In this document: positions 34,554 to 43,363 of the stretch, piece after piece | Layout of the letters: the number at the start of each line of letters is the position of its first letter | How positions within the stretch are numbered: position 1 is the stretch's first letter | DNA from: Pegoplata infirma | Lineage: Eukaryota > Arthropoda > Insecta > Diptera > Anthomyiidae | NCBI GenBank assembly: GCA_963921195.1 | Contig: OY992539.1 | Location: 156,148,162 to 156,212,161, forward strand | Direction of reading: 5' to 3' | Length of the DNA stretch: 64,000 bases | Notes under the pieces: model-generated | Told to the model about the DNA's origin: nothing | Database searches by the model: none | What the model saw: only the letters and a program-made list of their open reading frames with translations | Translations under genes and position numbers: made by a program

Positions 34554-34689
34554 TTTTGGCACAGATCGAAGCTCGATATTTGTTGCAATGTGCATATTAG
34601 TACAACAGTTACGCGCTGAGAAATGTGTGGACATTTGCACAACTACTAGAAAAATTAGATCGCAAAGATTAAGACTAATTGACACATAT
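34554..34689 (+). CDS. Ptp99A: Receptor tyrosine phosphatase, next D2 exon (P-loop)
   Basis: A 58-bp intron with a TATTTACAG acceptor separates it from the previous exon. Splicing restores the Ser codon and yields HCSFGTDRSSIFVAMC, so Cys and Arg of the C-x5-R loop are kept, while the usual SAGVGRTG context is replaced by SFGTDRSS. It continues LVQQLRAEKCVDIC and RKIRSQRLRLIDTY, matching the helix after the P-loop and the R-x-x-R-x-x-R-x-x-x-I/V motif. The exon ends in phase 0 at a good donor GTATGT (34690). The next exon, expected to begin with a QYEFLH-like motif, is not seen in the remaining window. Confidence 0.8.
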
Positions 34690-34861
34690 GTATGTATAAA
34701 CGTCATGTTTTCTAAGTTCAGTGATCTTAAAAGATATATAAAAGAATGTGTTTAGTAATGTTCCAAAACATAAAGGGTTTCTTATTTCAAATCTTTATTT
34801 AAAGCCAAGGTTAATGTGACACAAAACAAAAAAAATCTAAAGGGTATATAACAATATCTTT

Positions 34862-35463
34862 TGTTGTACCTGTCAACTGCAGTATGGGGGTATACTCACT
34901 AGGTTTATATATGGTATATAACCATTTGCAGTTTTTTGGAAATATCAAAAAGGACCTATCATAGTGAGAATGTTCACGAAAAATCATTAAGAAATGTGTG
35001 TTAATTTTTTTGCGAAAGTTAAAAAAGGTTCGGCACCGATCGCGATGAAGTTTTCGCTAATATTTTTTTTTTTCACTTATTCAGGCACCCATATTTCTAA
35101 TGTCGAAAACCATGCTGTTATTTTGTTCTTGTTTTATTTGTGTTGTAAAACGACGAAAAGCCAAAAAGCGGTGGAAGGATTCCCACCATAAAACATAAAC
35201 AAATTTAAATTTGTGGTGTTTTAGAAATTTCAATCGGTGCCGAAGGTTTTTGGACCAAAATGACACCGGATAACGTTTTTTGTTATCAGTATAACATTGC
35301 CCATACCGTGTTGATAGATTCTTATTTCGGTTATACCCCTAATACTCACTTTGTCATTCCGTGTGTAATGCACCGAAACATCGGTCGGGGACCCCAAAAA
35401 GTATATATATAATTGATCCATAATAGATTCTAAGACATTCTAGCGATATCCATGTGTCCGTCC
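34862..35463 (+). repeat. TATACCCTCC-type fly repeat, split by a hAT-like element
   Basis: CAGTATGGGGGTATACTCAC is continued at 35342 by ATACTCACTTTGTCATTCC, then CATCGGTCGGGGACC and a GTGTCCGTCC tract. This is the same family as 54590-55075. It may continue after another interruption as 35797-35907 and beyond. Confidence 0.65.
34900..35341. mobile_element. hAT-like insertion in the fly repeat (442 bp)
   Basis: Removing it and one copy of ATACTCAC (34892-34899, 35342-35349) restores the repeat, so the boundaries and 8-bp duplication are firm. Ends TAGGTTTATA and TAGGGGTATAACC (complement) agree in 8 of 10 bases. Non-coding; includes short frames of about 60 codons only. Confidence 0.75.
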
Positions 35464-35907
35464 AAGATGACTTGCAATGGAGACGACGCCAAAAAGTATA
35501 TGTTGGAACAACGAAAACTAATTAAAAAAAATAAATAGCATCACATAAGTCTGATCAGAAAGCAGTTGATAAACCATTGTTGCGGAAAACAGCATTAGCG
35601 GCTAGAGTTTTCAAATATTCGTCTATTTCAAAAACCGGTTTCCGAATACTTCGAAAAACCGGCTTTTAAAAAAATCGGTATTTCGGTTTTGTAACTAAAA
35701 ACCGGTTTCGAATAATTGGTTTTTCGTTCTTTTTTTAAATTATTTATTTAATAAAAAAGTAAAGCAAAACAATCAAAAAGGAAAACAAAACAAGCATATC
35801 CGTCTGTATAAAACACGATTCAGTCCAAAATAAAAAGCTAGACCTCTGAAATTTGGCACAAATATGTCTCATGGTCATGGGCAAAGTCTATCACTTGGAC
35901 CCAGGGT
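35464..35907. other. Interruption with a hAT-like end, then fly-repeat sequence
   Basis: The fly repeat breaks at about 35464 and resumes at about 35797 (GTCTGTATAAAACACGATTC, as at 54760). The insert contains TAGAGTTTTCAAATATTCG (35603) followed by several AACCGGTTTCGAATA phrases, one terminus of a TAGAG hAT-like family. No matching second end was found. A short frame MTCNGDDAKKYMLEQRK (from 35468) is too small to call. Confidence 0.4.
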
Positions 35908-35915
35908 ATTAACAA

Positions 35916-36577
35916 TAGTGTTGTAAAAGTATTGAGTATTTAAGTACCGAGTACTCAATACTGCCCATTTTTTCGAGTACTCAATACTCAAAAGTAATTA
36001 CTCAATACTTTCAGGGTTGTATTTTTCACTTAAAATGCATAATTTAACCATTAAAATACAACTATAACATGCTGCCCAGGAAAATTTTTTTTGACAAATT
36101 CCTGGTTCAATAGATTCTTGAATATATTCTACGGTAATCAAAACAAAATTTTCTATGTAAAATTATTTTTCAAAAAAACTACTTGCTCTAAAAAACGATT
36201 GCTTTTGGGACAATTTCAAACAAAAATCATTGATTCTGGAATGTAAAGTAGAACCGGTTGCAGGGTAATATGATGCGATCTGGAATCGATTATTTGGAAC
36301 AGAAAATTTTGCTGGGTGTGTGTTTGAAAAATATTAAAAAAAAAATTCTAGAAAAATAATTTTTAAATTAATTAAAAATAATCTAAATTTCATAGTGAAT
36401 GCCTTGTCATGAAAATATAAATAGAATTTAGAAGAAAAATTAATTAAATAATATTTTAGAAGGCTTTATTGTTAAATTTTTGAATTTCAAAAAAAGTATT
36501 GAGTAGTATCGAGTACTCAGTTGAAAAAGTATCGAGTAGTATTGAGTAGTCAAAAGTAACCACAATTTACAACACTA
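35916..36577. mobile_element. hAT-like element TAGTGTTGTAAA (662 bp)
   Basis: Ends TAGTGTTGTAAA and TTTACAACACTA, 8-bp target duplication ATTAACAA (35908-35915, 36578-36585). The subterminal zones repeat AGTATTGAGTA and GAGTACTCAATACT. A further element is nested at 36075-36316. Confidence 0.85.
36075..36316. mobile_element. CCCAGCAAAATTTT miniature element (242 bp)
   Basis: Ends CCCAGGAAAATTTT and AAAATTTTGCTGGG with TG on both sides (36073-36074, 36317-36318). A diverged, left-truncated relative lies at 46975-47135 (CTAAAAAACGATT...ATCATTGATTCTGGAATGT). Confidence 0.7.
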
Positions 36578-37123
36578 ATTAACAAATTTTGTTTTTTTTC
36601 GGCTCGTCCCCTTTTGTGGGCGTGTATTAGGGTTGCCAGAAAATTTTCGCGGGACAAAAATGAAAAATTTAGCAGCATGTTCTGCATTATTGTCTCAAAT
36701 ATTTTTTTTGATTTTCTTAAAATTCAAACTGACGAAAAACCAGTTTTTTATAATTGTCCTTGTTAAACTCGTTATATTTAATTGTATTTGATCAGATCTC
36801 AAATTTGGTCACCATTTTTTTGGTATGTTATTGAATAAATGTGATCATATCCCGAAAATAGGGACTAAATACAATTAGATATGATCAGTTCGCAGCATAT
36901 CAGGTCAGATCTAATCCATTTAAAAATGGATCATATGCTACTGAAATCAATTTTTTTTATCCGTTAGTTACAACTTAATTTATCTGCGTATTTACTTATT
37001 ATGTGAAGATTTTATCAGATGTCTTAATTTGTCATTTTGTTCTACATAGATTATTGATTTTTGAGATATTGGCCGAAAGGAATCAAATCAATTAAAATTT
37101 CATACAATGACAGACATTATTTA

Positions 37124-37298
37124 TGTAGAATAATTGTTCTTTACAAACGTTGTTTTTATTTTCACAAAATACCAAAGAATGAATACAAAATATTTTTCCA
37201 ATCAAAATTTAAAATTCAGAAAATCAAAAAGTACAAGATAAAATATTCAAACAAATCAAAGTAAAATATTAGGGAGTATCACTGGTATTATATCCACA
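37124..37298 (-). repeat. 3' LTR of the gypsy-type element (175 bp)
   Basis: On the minus strand it starts TGTGGATATAATACCAG and ends ATTATTCTACA, with TG...CA boundaries. Preceded by the target TTTA (plus-strand left flank). Confidence 0.93.
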
Positions 37299-37328
37299 CG
37301 GCCAATCCTGACTAAAATCGGACTCCGA

Positions 37329-40300
37329 TTAAATATTCCACAACTTCATAAGATCACATGATGTTGATGTAACGTTCGGTCCATCACCACTGCCAATTTT
37401 TTTTACATCATATCTGTCATTTGCTTTTACATTGGTTACAACATATGGCCCAAAAAATCTATTTTTAAGCTTCAAACTGTTCCCAAATTGAGTTCGTTTT
37501 ATCGCAACAGTATCACCGACTTTATATTTATAAGCATCTCTTTTATTTTTATCATACTGTTTTTTCTGAACTTCTTGGGCTTTTACAATATCATTTCGAA
37601 CTAATTTCCGTTGTTCTTCACGCTCATCAATGAATGATTCTACCAGTTCTTCATGTATAATCTCATTTAGCCTAAAGTCATCTTCTGTTCTCATAGGCAC
37701 CCCAACAAGAACTTCATGTGGAGACTTCATGACGACCCGATGATATGTTGAATTAATGCATCTTTGGACTCTGTCTACAAATTTATACCATTTATCCGGT
37801 TCGTTTATGGCAAGTTTTGATAACACAGCTATTATAACTCCATTAACCCGTTCTACTTGCCCGTTACCCCTCGGTACTCCAGTAGTAATTTGTAAATGTT
37901 GAATGTTTTTAGCACAACAAAAATCTTGAAAATCGTTTGATGTAAATGCTGGTCCCTTGTCTGTCACAACTCTTTGCGGATAACCAAAAATTTTCGCTAG
38001 CTGTTCAAAGCGATCTATCACTTCTTTAACTGTAGTCGATTTCACTGGATAAATCCATGTAAATTTTGAAAAACCATCAACAATTACCAACATGTACTTA
38101 TACCCTTTAGCGGTGGCTGTCATCGGCCCCAAGTGATCCATATGCAAAGTTACCAACGGTAAATCATCTTTAGGGATTGGACATAACAATCCTTCTTGTT
38201 TACCGCGTTTACGATTCATAATAATACACTGAACGCAACACTGAATTACATGTTCCACCTTAGACTTTAGCTTATCAATAAAATAGTCTCTTTTTAATAT
38301 GTCAACTGTTTTTTGAACGCCAAAATGTCCTCTTTCATGAGCCTTTTGAATGAAATCCTTTTCTAATGTTTCTGGTATTACAAAAACATCTCTTCCATCT
38401 TCATTTTTCATAAGTATACCGTCGCAAATAAAATAGTTGTTATATGGATTCTTTTCGACAATTGTTTTTACTGCTGTAATTTTTTCATCTGTTCCTTGTT
38501 GAGTTTTAATAAATGCTCTTAATGTTGATTCAACAATGTTGATAGGATTTCTGCTAAGAGCATCAACATGTTTCATACGATCACCCTTTCTATGCTCCAT
38601 TGTATAATCATACTCTTCAAGATATAAAGTCCATCTTTTTACTCTTGGAGGAATATCAATCTTATTGACAGTTTTTTGAAATGCAGCACAATCAGTCACT
38701 ATCTTAAATTTTAAACCTAGCAAATAAGGTCTTAATTTTTTAACTGCTTCGACAATAGCTACTACTTCTAATTCGTATGAATGGTAGTTCTTTTCAGCAT
38801 CTGTTGTAGCCTTGCTCCAAAAATAGACTGGATGAAATTTTTCCTCATATTTGCATTGCATAAGAATTGCTCCTAATCCTACCTTACTTCCATCGGTATG
38901 TAATTCTGTGGTAGCTAATGGATCGTAAATTTGTAAAACGGGCTTGTTAAAAAGTGTTTGCTTCACCGTTTCAAACGCTATTAACTGCTCTTTATCGAAA
39001 CTTATTTTTTGTACCCCTTTCTTTAACAATCTAGTTAATGGCGCCACAATCGAACCGTAATCCTTCACAAACTTCCTAAAGTAACCAGTTAATCCAAGAA
39101 AACTTTGTAGCTGCTTTTCAGTTGTCGGAATTGGAAAATTTTTTACGGCTTCAATCTTAGATTCGGAAGGATACAACATAGAATCAGATATGGTATATCC
39201 GAGATATTCAACCTTAGTTTTGAGAAACTGACATTTCTTCCAATTTAATTCTAAACCATTATCCGCAGCTACTGCCAAGACTTTCTTAAGACGTGCAATT
39301 CCATCCTCATAATTAGCAGATGGTATAATGATGTCGTCGACATACTGAATAACGATTTGTTGTTTTATTAGATCTAAAAAAACAAAGGAAACAAATCTAT
39401 TAAAACTTGATGGAGAATTGCATAACCCAAACGGTGTCTTTTCAAACATAAATTGTCCATCAGCTGTTGAAAACGCAGTATATTTTTTACTATTTTCATG
39501 CATTGGAACATGAAAAAATCCGTTCTTCAGATCAATTGTTGAAAATACTTTTGCATTAACAAGCTTATCGAGCTGATCATCAATACGTTGCATTGGAAAT
39601 CTGTCCTTTTGTATAACTTTGTTCAGCTTCCGATAGTCTATACACAAACGATAGCGACCATCTTTTTTCCTAACGACTACAACAGGACTTGAAAATTCTG
39701 ATTCGCATGGAACTATTATGCCATCTTTTAACCACTCATCTATCTGATCTGAAACAACTTTAGTTTCCAACGGAGCTAATCTTCTTGGTCGTTGATAAAT
39801 AGGCGTTTCGTCATTCAAAATAAGTTGAGTTTTGATAGGACATTTAACAAATCCTTTTGGATTATAATTATGATACATATCATATACGACATCTTGAAAC
39901 TGCTTATCAACATCTAATTCCACATTTGACACAACGTTAATGTGGCTAAGAAAATTTTCGGAAGGTATTTCAACATGTTCCATTGGCATTATTTTCTTTA
40001 ACGATAAATTACCTCCTACCATACGTAATTCACATAATTCTAAAAATTCTCGGCCTAAAATAGCTTCGTAATTTATACTAGTGTCAGGCATCACATAAAA
40101 TTCGATTCTATACTTATCTTCACCAACTGCTACAACAGTTTCAAGCAGTCCTATTGGAGAAACTTCTTTTTGACCAATCCCAATGAATGTTCGAGTAGTA
40201 TGCATGCATTTTGGCTTACCCATTTTACAGTATACTTCGTTCTGCAATAAATTTACACAACTTCCTGTGTCCACTAGAGCTGAAAAATAACAAGAGCCAA

Positions 40301-41327
40301 TTTGCACCTTAACCATCGGATCATCTTTTGGTTTGGATATTATGTTAATCGAAGAACCACGAGGCTTTGTATTGTTTTCTTGACGGTTCATACCAGAAAA
40401 AGCCAAACAGTTTTTGGATATGTGCCCATACAAATTACACTTAAAACACTTCATCCCTTTGTTAGCATTCGGACACTTATTTGCACTATGGCCCACGACA
40501 CCACAACTGAAACATTTTGATCGATTTTGTGTGTATGCTTTTGATGCTTTGACGCTTTCATAATCAATAAATTTCAATTTTAATTCTGCAATACTTCGAG
40601 CTCCATACAGCATCACCTTGTCCACAGATTGATCTTGAACACCTGCAATAATATATCCGATAGTAGAACTAATATCCAAATTAATGGAAGCTGCTAATTC
40701 GCACATGTCGTAAAAATATGGCCTCCACGATTCTGTAGGTAATTTTCTTTTGTTCCTCATCTTTTCATGGACGTCACGGCTATTTATTTGTACTTGGAAC
40801 TCATTTTCTAGCTTTATTTTGAAGTTGACCCAAGATAACACATTCCGTTGCCTCATCATATAAGCCTTCGCAGCACCTCTTAATTGTTTTTTTGCATAAA
40901 TTATGGCTTGTTGATCACTCCACTTAAACAATTTTACCATTTCATCCATGGTTTCAAGCCAATACTTCACCGTAATGTTTGGGTCTTCACCAGTGAATAG
41001 GTCTACAGCACCTTCTACATCCTTAAAACTAACAACAGAACCAGATGCTTCCGAACTTTGAATTATGACACCAGGTGTACTTCCTTGAGCACCTAGTGCT
41101 GTATCATTAGTATCGATGACTGTTTCTGTATCTGATGAATCAACTTCTTCGGTGACTTCAACTTCATCCTCTAAATTCTCGGTTTCAGCCGCAACTAGGT
41201 TCATAAGCCGAAACTTTAAAACTGCTTTAGATCCAGTTACTGAAACCTTGCGTTTTTCTAGTTCTTCTCGCAGTTGTGCGATCGACATCTTATCCACGGA
41301 TGATAATAGTAAATTTTCTTCTTCCAT
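37329..41327 (-). CDS. Gypsy-type gag-pol polyprotein, intact
   Basis: A single 1332-residue frame encodes everything needed for reverse transcription and integration. Residues 13-48 look like a SAP DNA-binding motif (MSIAQLREELEKRKVSVTG). Gag follows at about 100-260 and two CCHC knuckles at 272-285 (CFSCGVVGHSANKC) and 294-307. The protease is LVDTGS (351-356). The reverse transcriptase has FSTIDLKNGFF near 595 and YVDD at 662-665. RNase H is near 811 (TDGSKVGLGA). The integrase has H997/H1001 and C1031/C1034 of the zinc finger, then D1064, D1123 and E1159. The domain order PR-RT-RH-IN is that of Ty3/gypsy. The start is the first ATG, 114 bp after the 5' LTR. No frameshift separates gag from pol and no envelope frame follows; the stop lies only about 30 bp before the 3' LTR. 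Confidence 0.95.
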   Translation of the reverse strand: MEEENLLLSSVDKMSIAQLREELEKRKVSVTGSKAVLKFRLMNLVAAETENLEDEVEVTEEVDSSDTETVIDTNDTALGAQGSTPGVIIQSSEASGSVVSFKDVEGAVDLFTGEDPNITVKYWLETMDEMVKLFKWSDQQAIIYAKKQLRGAAKAYMMRQRNVLSWVNFKIKLENEFQVQINSRDVHEKMRNKRKLPTESWRPYFYDMCELAASINLDISSTIGYIIAGVQDQSVDKVMLYGARSIAELKLKFIDYESVKASKAYTQNRSKCFSCGVVGHSANKCPNANKGMKCFKCNLYGHISKNCLAFSGMNRQENNTKPRGSSINIISKPKDDPMVKVQIGSCYFSALVDTGSCVNLLQNEVYCKMGKPKCMHTTRTFIGIGQKEVSPIGLLETVVAVGEDKYRIEFYVMPDTSINYEAILGREFLELCELRMVGGNLSLKKIMPMEHVEIPSENFLSHINVVSNVELDVDKQFQDVVYDMYHNYNPKGFVKCPIKTQLILNDETPIYQRPRRLAPLETKVVSDQIDEWLKDGIIVPCESEFSSPVVVVRKKDGRYRLCIDYRKLNKVIQKDRFPMQRIDDQLDKLVNAKVFSTIDLKNGFFHVPMHENSKKYTAFSTADGQFMFEKTPFGLCNSPSSFNRFVSFVFLDLIKQQIVIQYVDDIIIPSANYEDGIARLKKVLAVAADNGLELNWKKCQFLKTKVEYLGYTISDSMLYPSESKIEAVKNFPIPTTEKQLQSFLGLTGYFRKFVKDYGSIVAPLTRLLKKGVQKISFDKEQLIAFETVKQTLFNKPVLQIYDPLATTELHTDGSKVGLGAILMQCKYEEKFHPVYFWSKATTDAEKNYHSYELEVVAIVEAVKKLRPYLLGLKFKIVTDCAAFQKTVNKIDIPPRVKRWTLYLEEYDYTMEHRKGDRMKHVDALSRNPINIVESTLRAFIKTQQGTDEKITAVKTIVEKNPYNNYFICDGILMKNEDGRDVFVIPETLEKDFIQKAHERGHFGVQKTVDILKRDYFIDKLKSKVEHVIQCCVQCIIMNRKRGKQEGLLCPIPKDDLPLVTLHMDHLGPMTATAKGYKYMLVIVDGFSKFTWIYPVKSTTVKEVIDRFEQLAKIFGYPQRVVTDKGPAFTSNDFQDFCCAKNIQHLQITTGVPRGNGQVERVNGVIIAVLSKLAINEPDKWYKFVDRVQRCINSTYHRVVMKSPHEVLVGVPMRTEDDFRLNEIIHEELVESFIDEREEQRKLVRNDIVKAQEVQKKQYDKNKRDAYKYKVGDTVAIKRTQFGNSLKLKNRFFGPYVVTNVKANDRYDVKKIGSGDGPNVTSTSCDLMKLWNI

Positions 41328-41441
41328 TTGCCTCTTTAAAATAGCGTCTTGAGCGTCTTAATATCTTCTTTTAATTCGTCTTTAATTCGTCTAGATCTCC
41401 TTTAGTATCCTTGTATTTCCTTTTTGAGTTGAGCCCCCAAA

Positions 41442-41616
41442 TGTAGAATAATTGTTCTTTACAAACGTTGTTTTTATTTTCACAAAATACCAAAGAATGA
41501 ATACAAAATATTTTTCCAATCAAAATTTAAAATTCAGAAAATCAAAAAGTACAAGATAAAATATTCAAACAAATCAAAGTAAAATATTAGGGAGTATCAC
41601 TGGTATTATATCCACA
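41442..41616 (-). repeat. 5' LTR of the gypsy-type element (175 bp)
   Basis: Identical by eye to 37124-37298. It would contain promoter and start of the transcript; no clear TATA box was singled out in this AT-rich sequence. Followed on the minus strand by the primer-binding site at about 41426-41439. Confidence 0.93.
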
Positions 41617-41833
41617 TTTATGCACAATAGCGCGTCCCGAATTCTGTTTTTTTCGTTAAATGGTCTCAAATCCCCATCACTTGGTGGGGCAAGGTAAAAC
41701 AAATTTTACACAAGTTTACAAATGAAGCTTTGTCCAAATGAGAATATGGAATCCAGCGCGGGACGCGGGAATCAGTTATGCAAAGCGGGACAATCCCGCC
41801 AAATGCGGGACATCTGGGAACTTACGCGTGTAT

Positions 41834-42452
41834 ATAAAAAAAGTTAAAATAATAGAGTCCGACTGAATATTCTGTCTCGGTTTCGGCCGAATAATAAGGT
41901 TTCGGCCTCTACACTCAAAAAAAAAAACTGTAATGATAGCAAAAAAAGCTTGTAAATTTACTAGAAAATTTGCAGATTTTGAACCCACAATTTTTTTGGT
42001 AAAGTTAGCAAAAATGTTTTGCTAAAAATTAATTTACTGAAATTAGCAAAAAAAAACTGTAGCTTTTACCACAAAATTTGCTAAATTTTAGTAGAATGGA
42101 TTTGAAAACCGAATTGCTGAAATTTACCACTTTTTTTGCTAAATTTTTGAAGAATAAAATTTTAAATATTTTGAAAAAAAAAGTAAAAGTAGGGGAATTT
42201 TTTTTAATAAAAAAGTCAAAATTTTGTATTAAATAAAATTAACATTTTGGTTTAGAATTTTTTGTAAATGATGAAGAAGCAGGCAATCCATCAATATATT
42301 CTTCTGAAATTAGAAAAAAATAAAGTCTTTTTTATAAATAATATAATATTTAAAAAAAAATTAACTGGTTGCATTTACTTTTTTTAATTATTGTTTATGC
42401 CATGATGTCTGCATTTACATCATAATAAGTACCTACATTGATTTCCAATACA
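41834..42452. other. Fly-repeat remainder, hAT-like end and start of a CACTCAAAA element
   Basis: 41853-41910 repeats the TAGAGTCCGAC...CGGCCGAA end seen at 15994. At 41912, after TA, CACTCAAAAAAAAAAACTG begins a stretch full of GCTAAATTT and AGCAAAAA phrases. Similar phrases at 46490-46690 suggest the far side of the same element, interrupted by the insertions between. No gene. Confidence 0.45.
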
Positions 42453-42454
42453 TA

Positions 42455-42939
42455 CCCAGCAAAAACTGACATTACTAGTAATGGGTTTTGTAATCCGAAA
42501 CAAATGTTTATCACTACTTACTTATTGAATGAAACACTAATTATTTTAACAAGGGCGTGAGACAAAAATAACTAGTGAAGAGTATGGAGATAAATAAGTA
42601 GTTACTGCCTCGGATTACAAATAAGGAGTAAAAACCCATTACCAATAAGAAGTAAAATAATTAGTTAATTAAAACTTTTAAAATTTAACTAGGTTTTTAC
42701 TAAAACTTAAAAATTTCGTAATTTTTATTAAGTTTTTAAGTACTTTTTAAGTTAATTGAATTGTAAAGGTTAAAAACTGCAAGTGCAAGAAGATATTACT
42801 TAGAGGTGCTTTTATAACATATTACTGAGAAGTAGTTACTTTTGGGCTTAAAATAATGTTAATGGTAATGGGTACTCATTATAAATAATGTACTTGGTAA
42901 TGATTACTTTTCACAACTCATTACCATGTTTTTGCTGGG
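42455..42939. mobile_element. CCCAGCAAAAAC miniature element (485 bp)
   Basis: Ends CCCAGCAAAAACTG and CATGTTTTTGCTGGG with TA on both sides (42453-42454, 42940-42941). Subterminal phrases AGTAATGGGTTTTG and CATTACC are inverted copies. Non-coding. Confidence 0.8.
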
Positions 42940-42941
42940 TA

Positions 42942-43355
42942 GTTATACTAAAAAAAAGAAAAACAATTATCAATGCTAGAGTTTTTAAAAGGTAAAAGGA
43001 CGGAAATAAAAACTTACTTGAATGTTGAAACCGCCAAAAATTTTTCTGGAATTTAAAACAAAAAAATATTTCATCACAAAATTCAAATTACATAATAAAC
43101 TAAAATGTACCTGCTTGTTAATATTAAGGGTATATACATAAGTGTATGTTGGGTTTTCACGTCAAATTGTTTTCTCATATAAAGATTTTTAACAGATAAT
43201 TTGGGTTTTTTTGTATGTGTGACACACAATGTGTGTATGGTTATTTTTTTGTTTGTGTCATGCGTTTTTTAGGAATGATATTAAGTACATCAAATGGCTT
43301 TGGTTTTTTGCATGTTTAGGTACATACATTTTGTGTGTAGATCAAATATCAATGT
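42942..43355. other. No gene recognised
   Basis: About 410 bp of AT-rich and GTGTGT-containing sequence without inverted ends or credible frames. Confidence 0.4.
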
Positions 43356-43363
43356 CTTCGAAG

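Larger units (their letters stand above)
37124..41616 (-). mobile_element. Complete Ty3/gypsy-type LTR retrotransposon
   Basis: Two 175-bp LTRs, identical by eye, flank one intact gag-pol frame, with 4-bp target duplication TTTA. On the minus strand the 5' LTR is followed by TT and then TGGGGGCTCAACTC, a plausible primer-binding site whose first nine bases match the proline-tRNA type. No good polypurine tract precedes the 3' LTR; the last bases are GTCAGGATTGGCCG. Total length is 4.5 kb. Identical LTRs and an uninterrupted frame indicate a very recent insertion. Confidence 0.93.
36628..41825. mobile_element. hAT-like element carrying the gypsy-type insertion
   Basis: TAGGGTTGCCAGA at the left and TCTGGGAACTTAC at the right, with perfect 8-bp flanks GCGTGTAT (36620-36627, 41826-41833). 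Both sides have CGGGAC or GTCCCGC phrases. Without the LTR element it measures about 700 bp. It sits in a fly repeat (CCCCTTTTGTGGGCGTG...) whose uninterrupted relative is at 55040-55090. Confidence 0.75.

Noticed and set aside
34690..34760. Continuation of the phosphatase reading past TAT into VCINVMF
   Set aside because: GTATGT is a standard donor, and the family continues with a QY-containing motif that is not encoded here.
35468..35539. Short frame beginning MTCNGDDAKKYML as a terminal exon
   Set aside because: The left flank is the GTCCGTCC tract of a fly repeat, not an intron; 23 codons are too few to judge.
37329..41327. Envelope gene or errantivirus
   Set aside because: No third frame exists; the polyprotein stop is about 30 bp from the 3' LTR.
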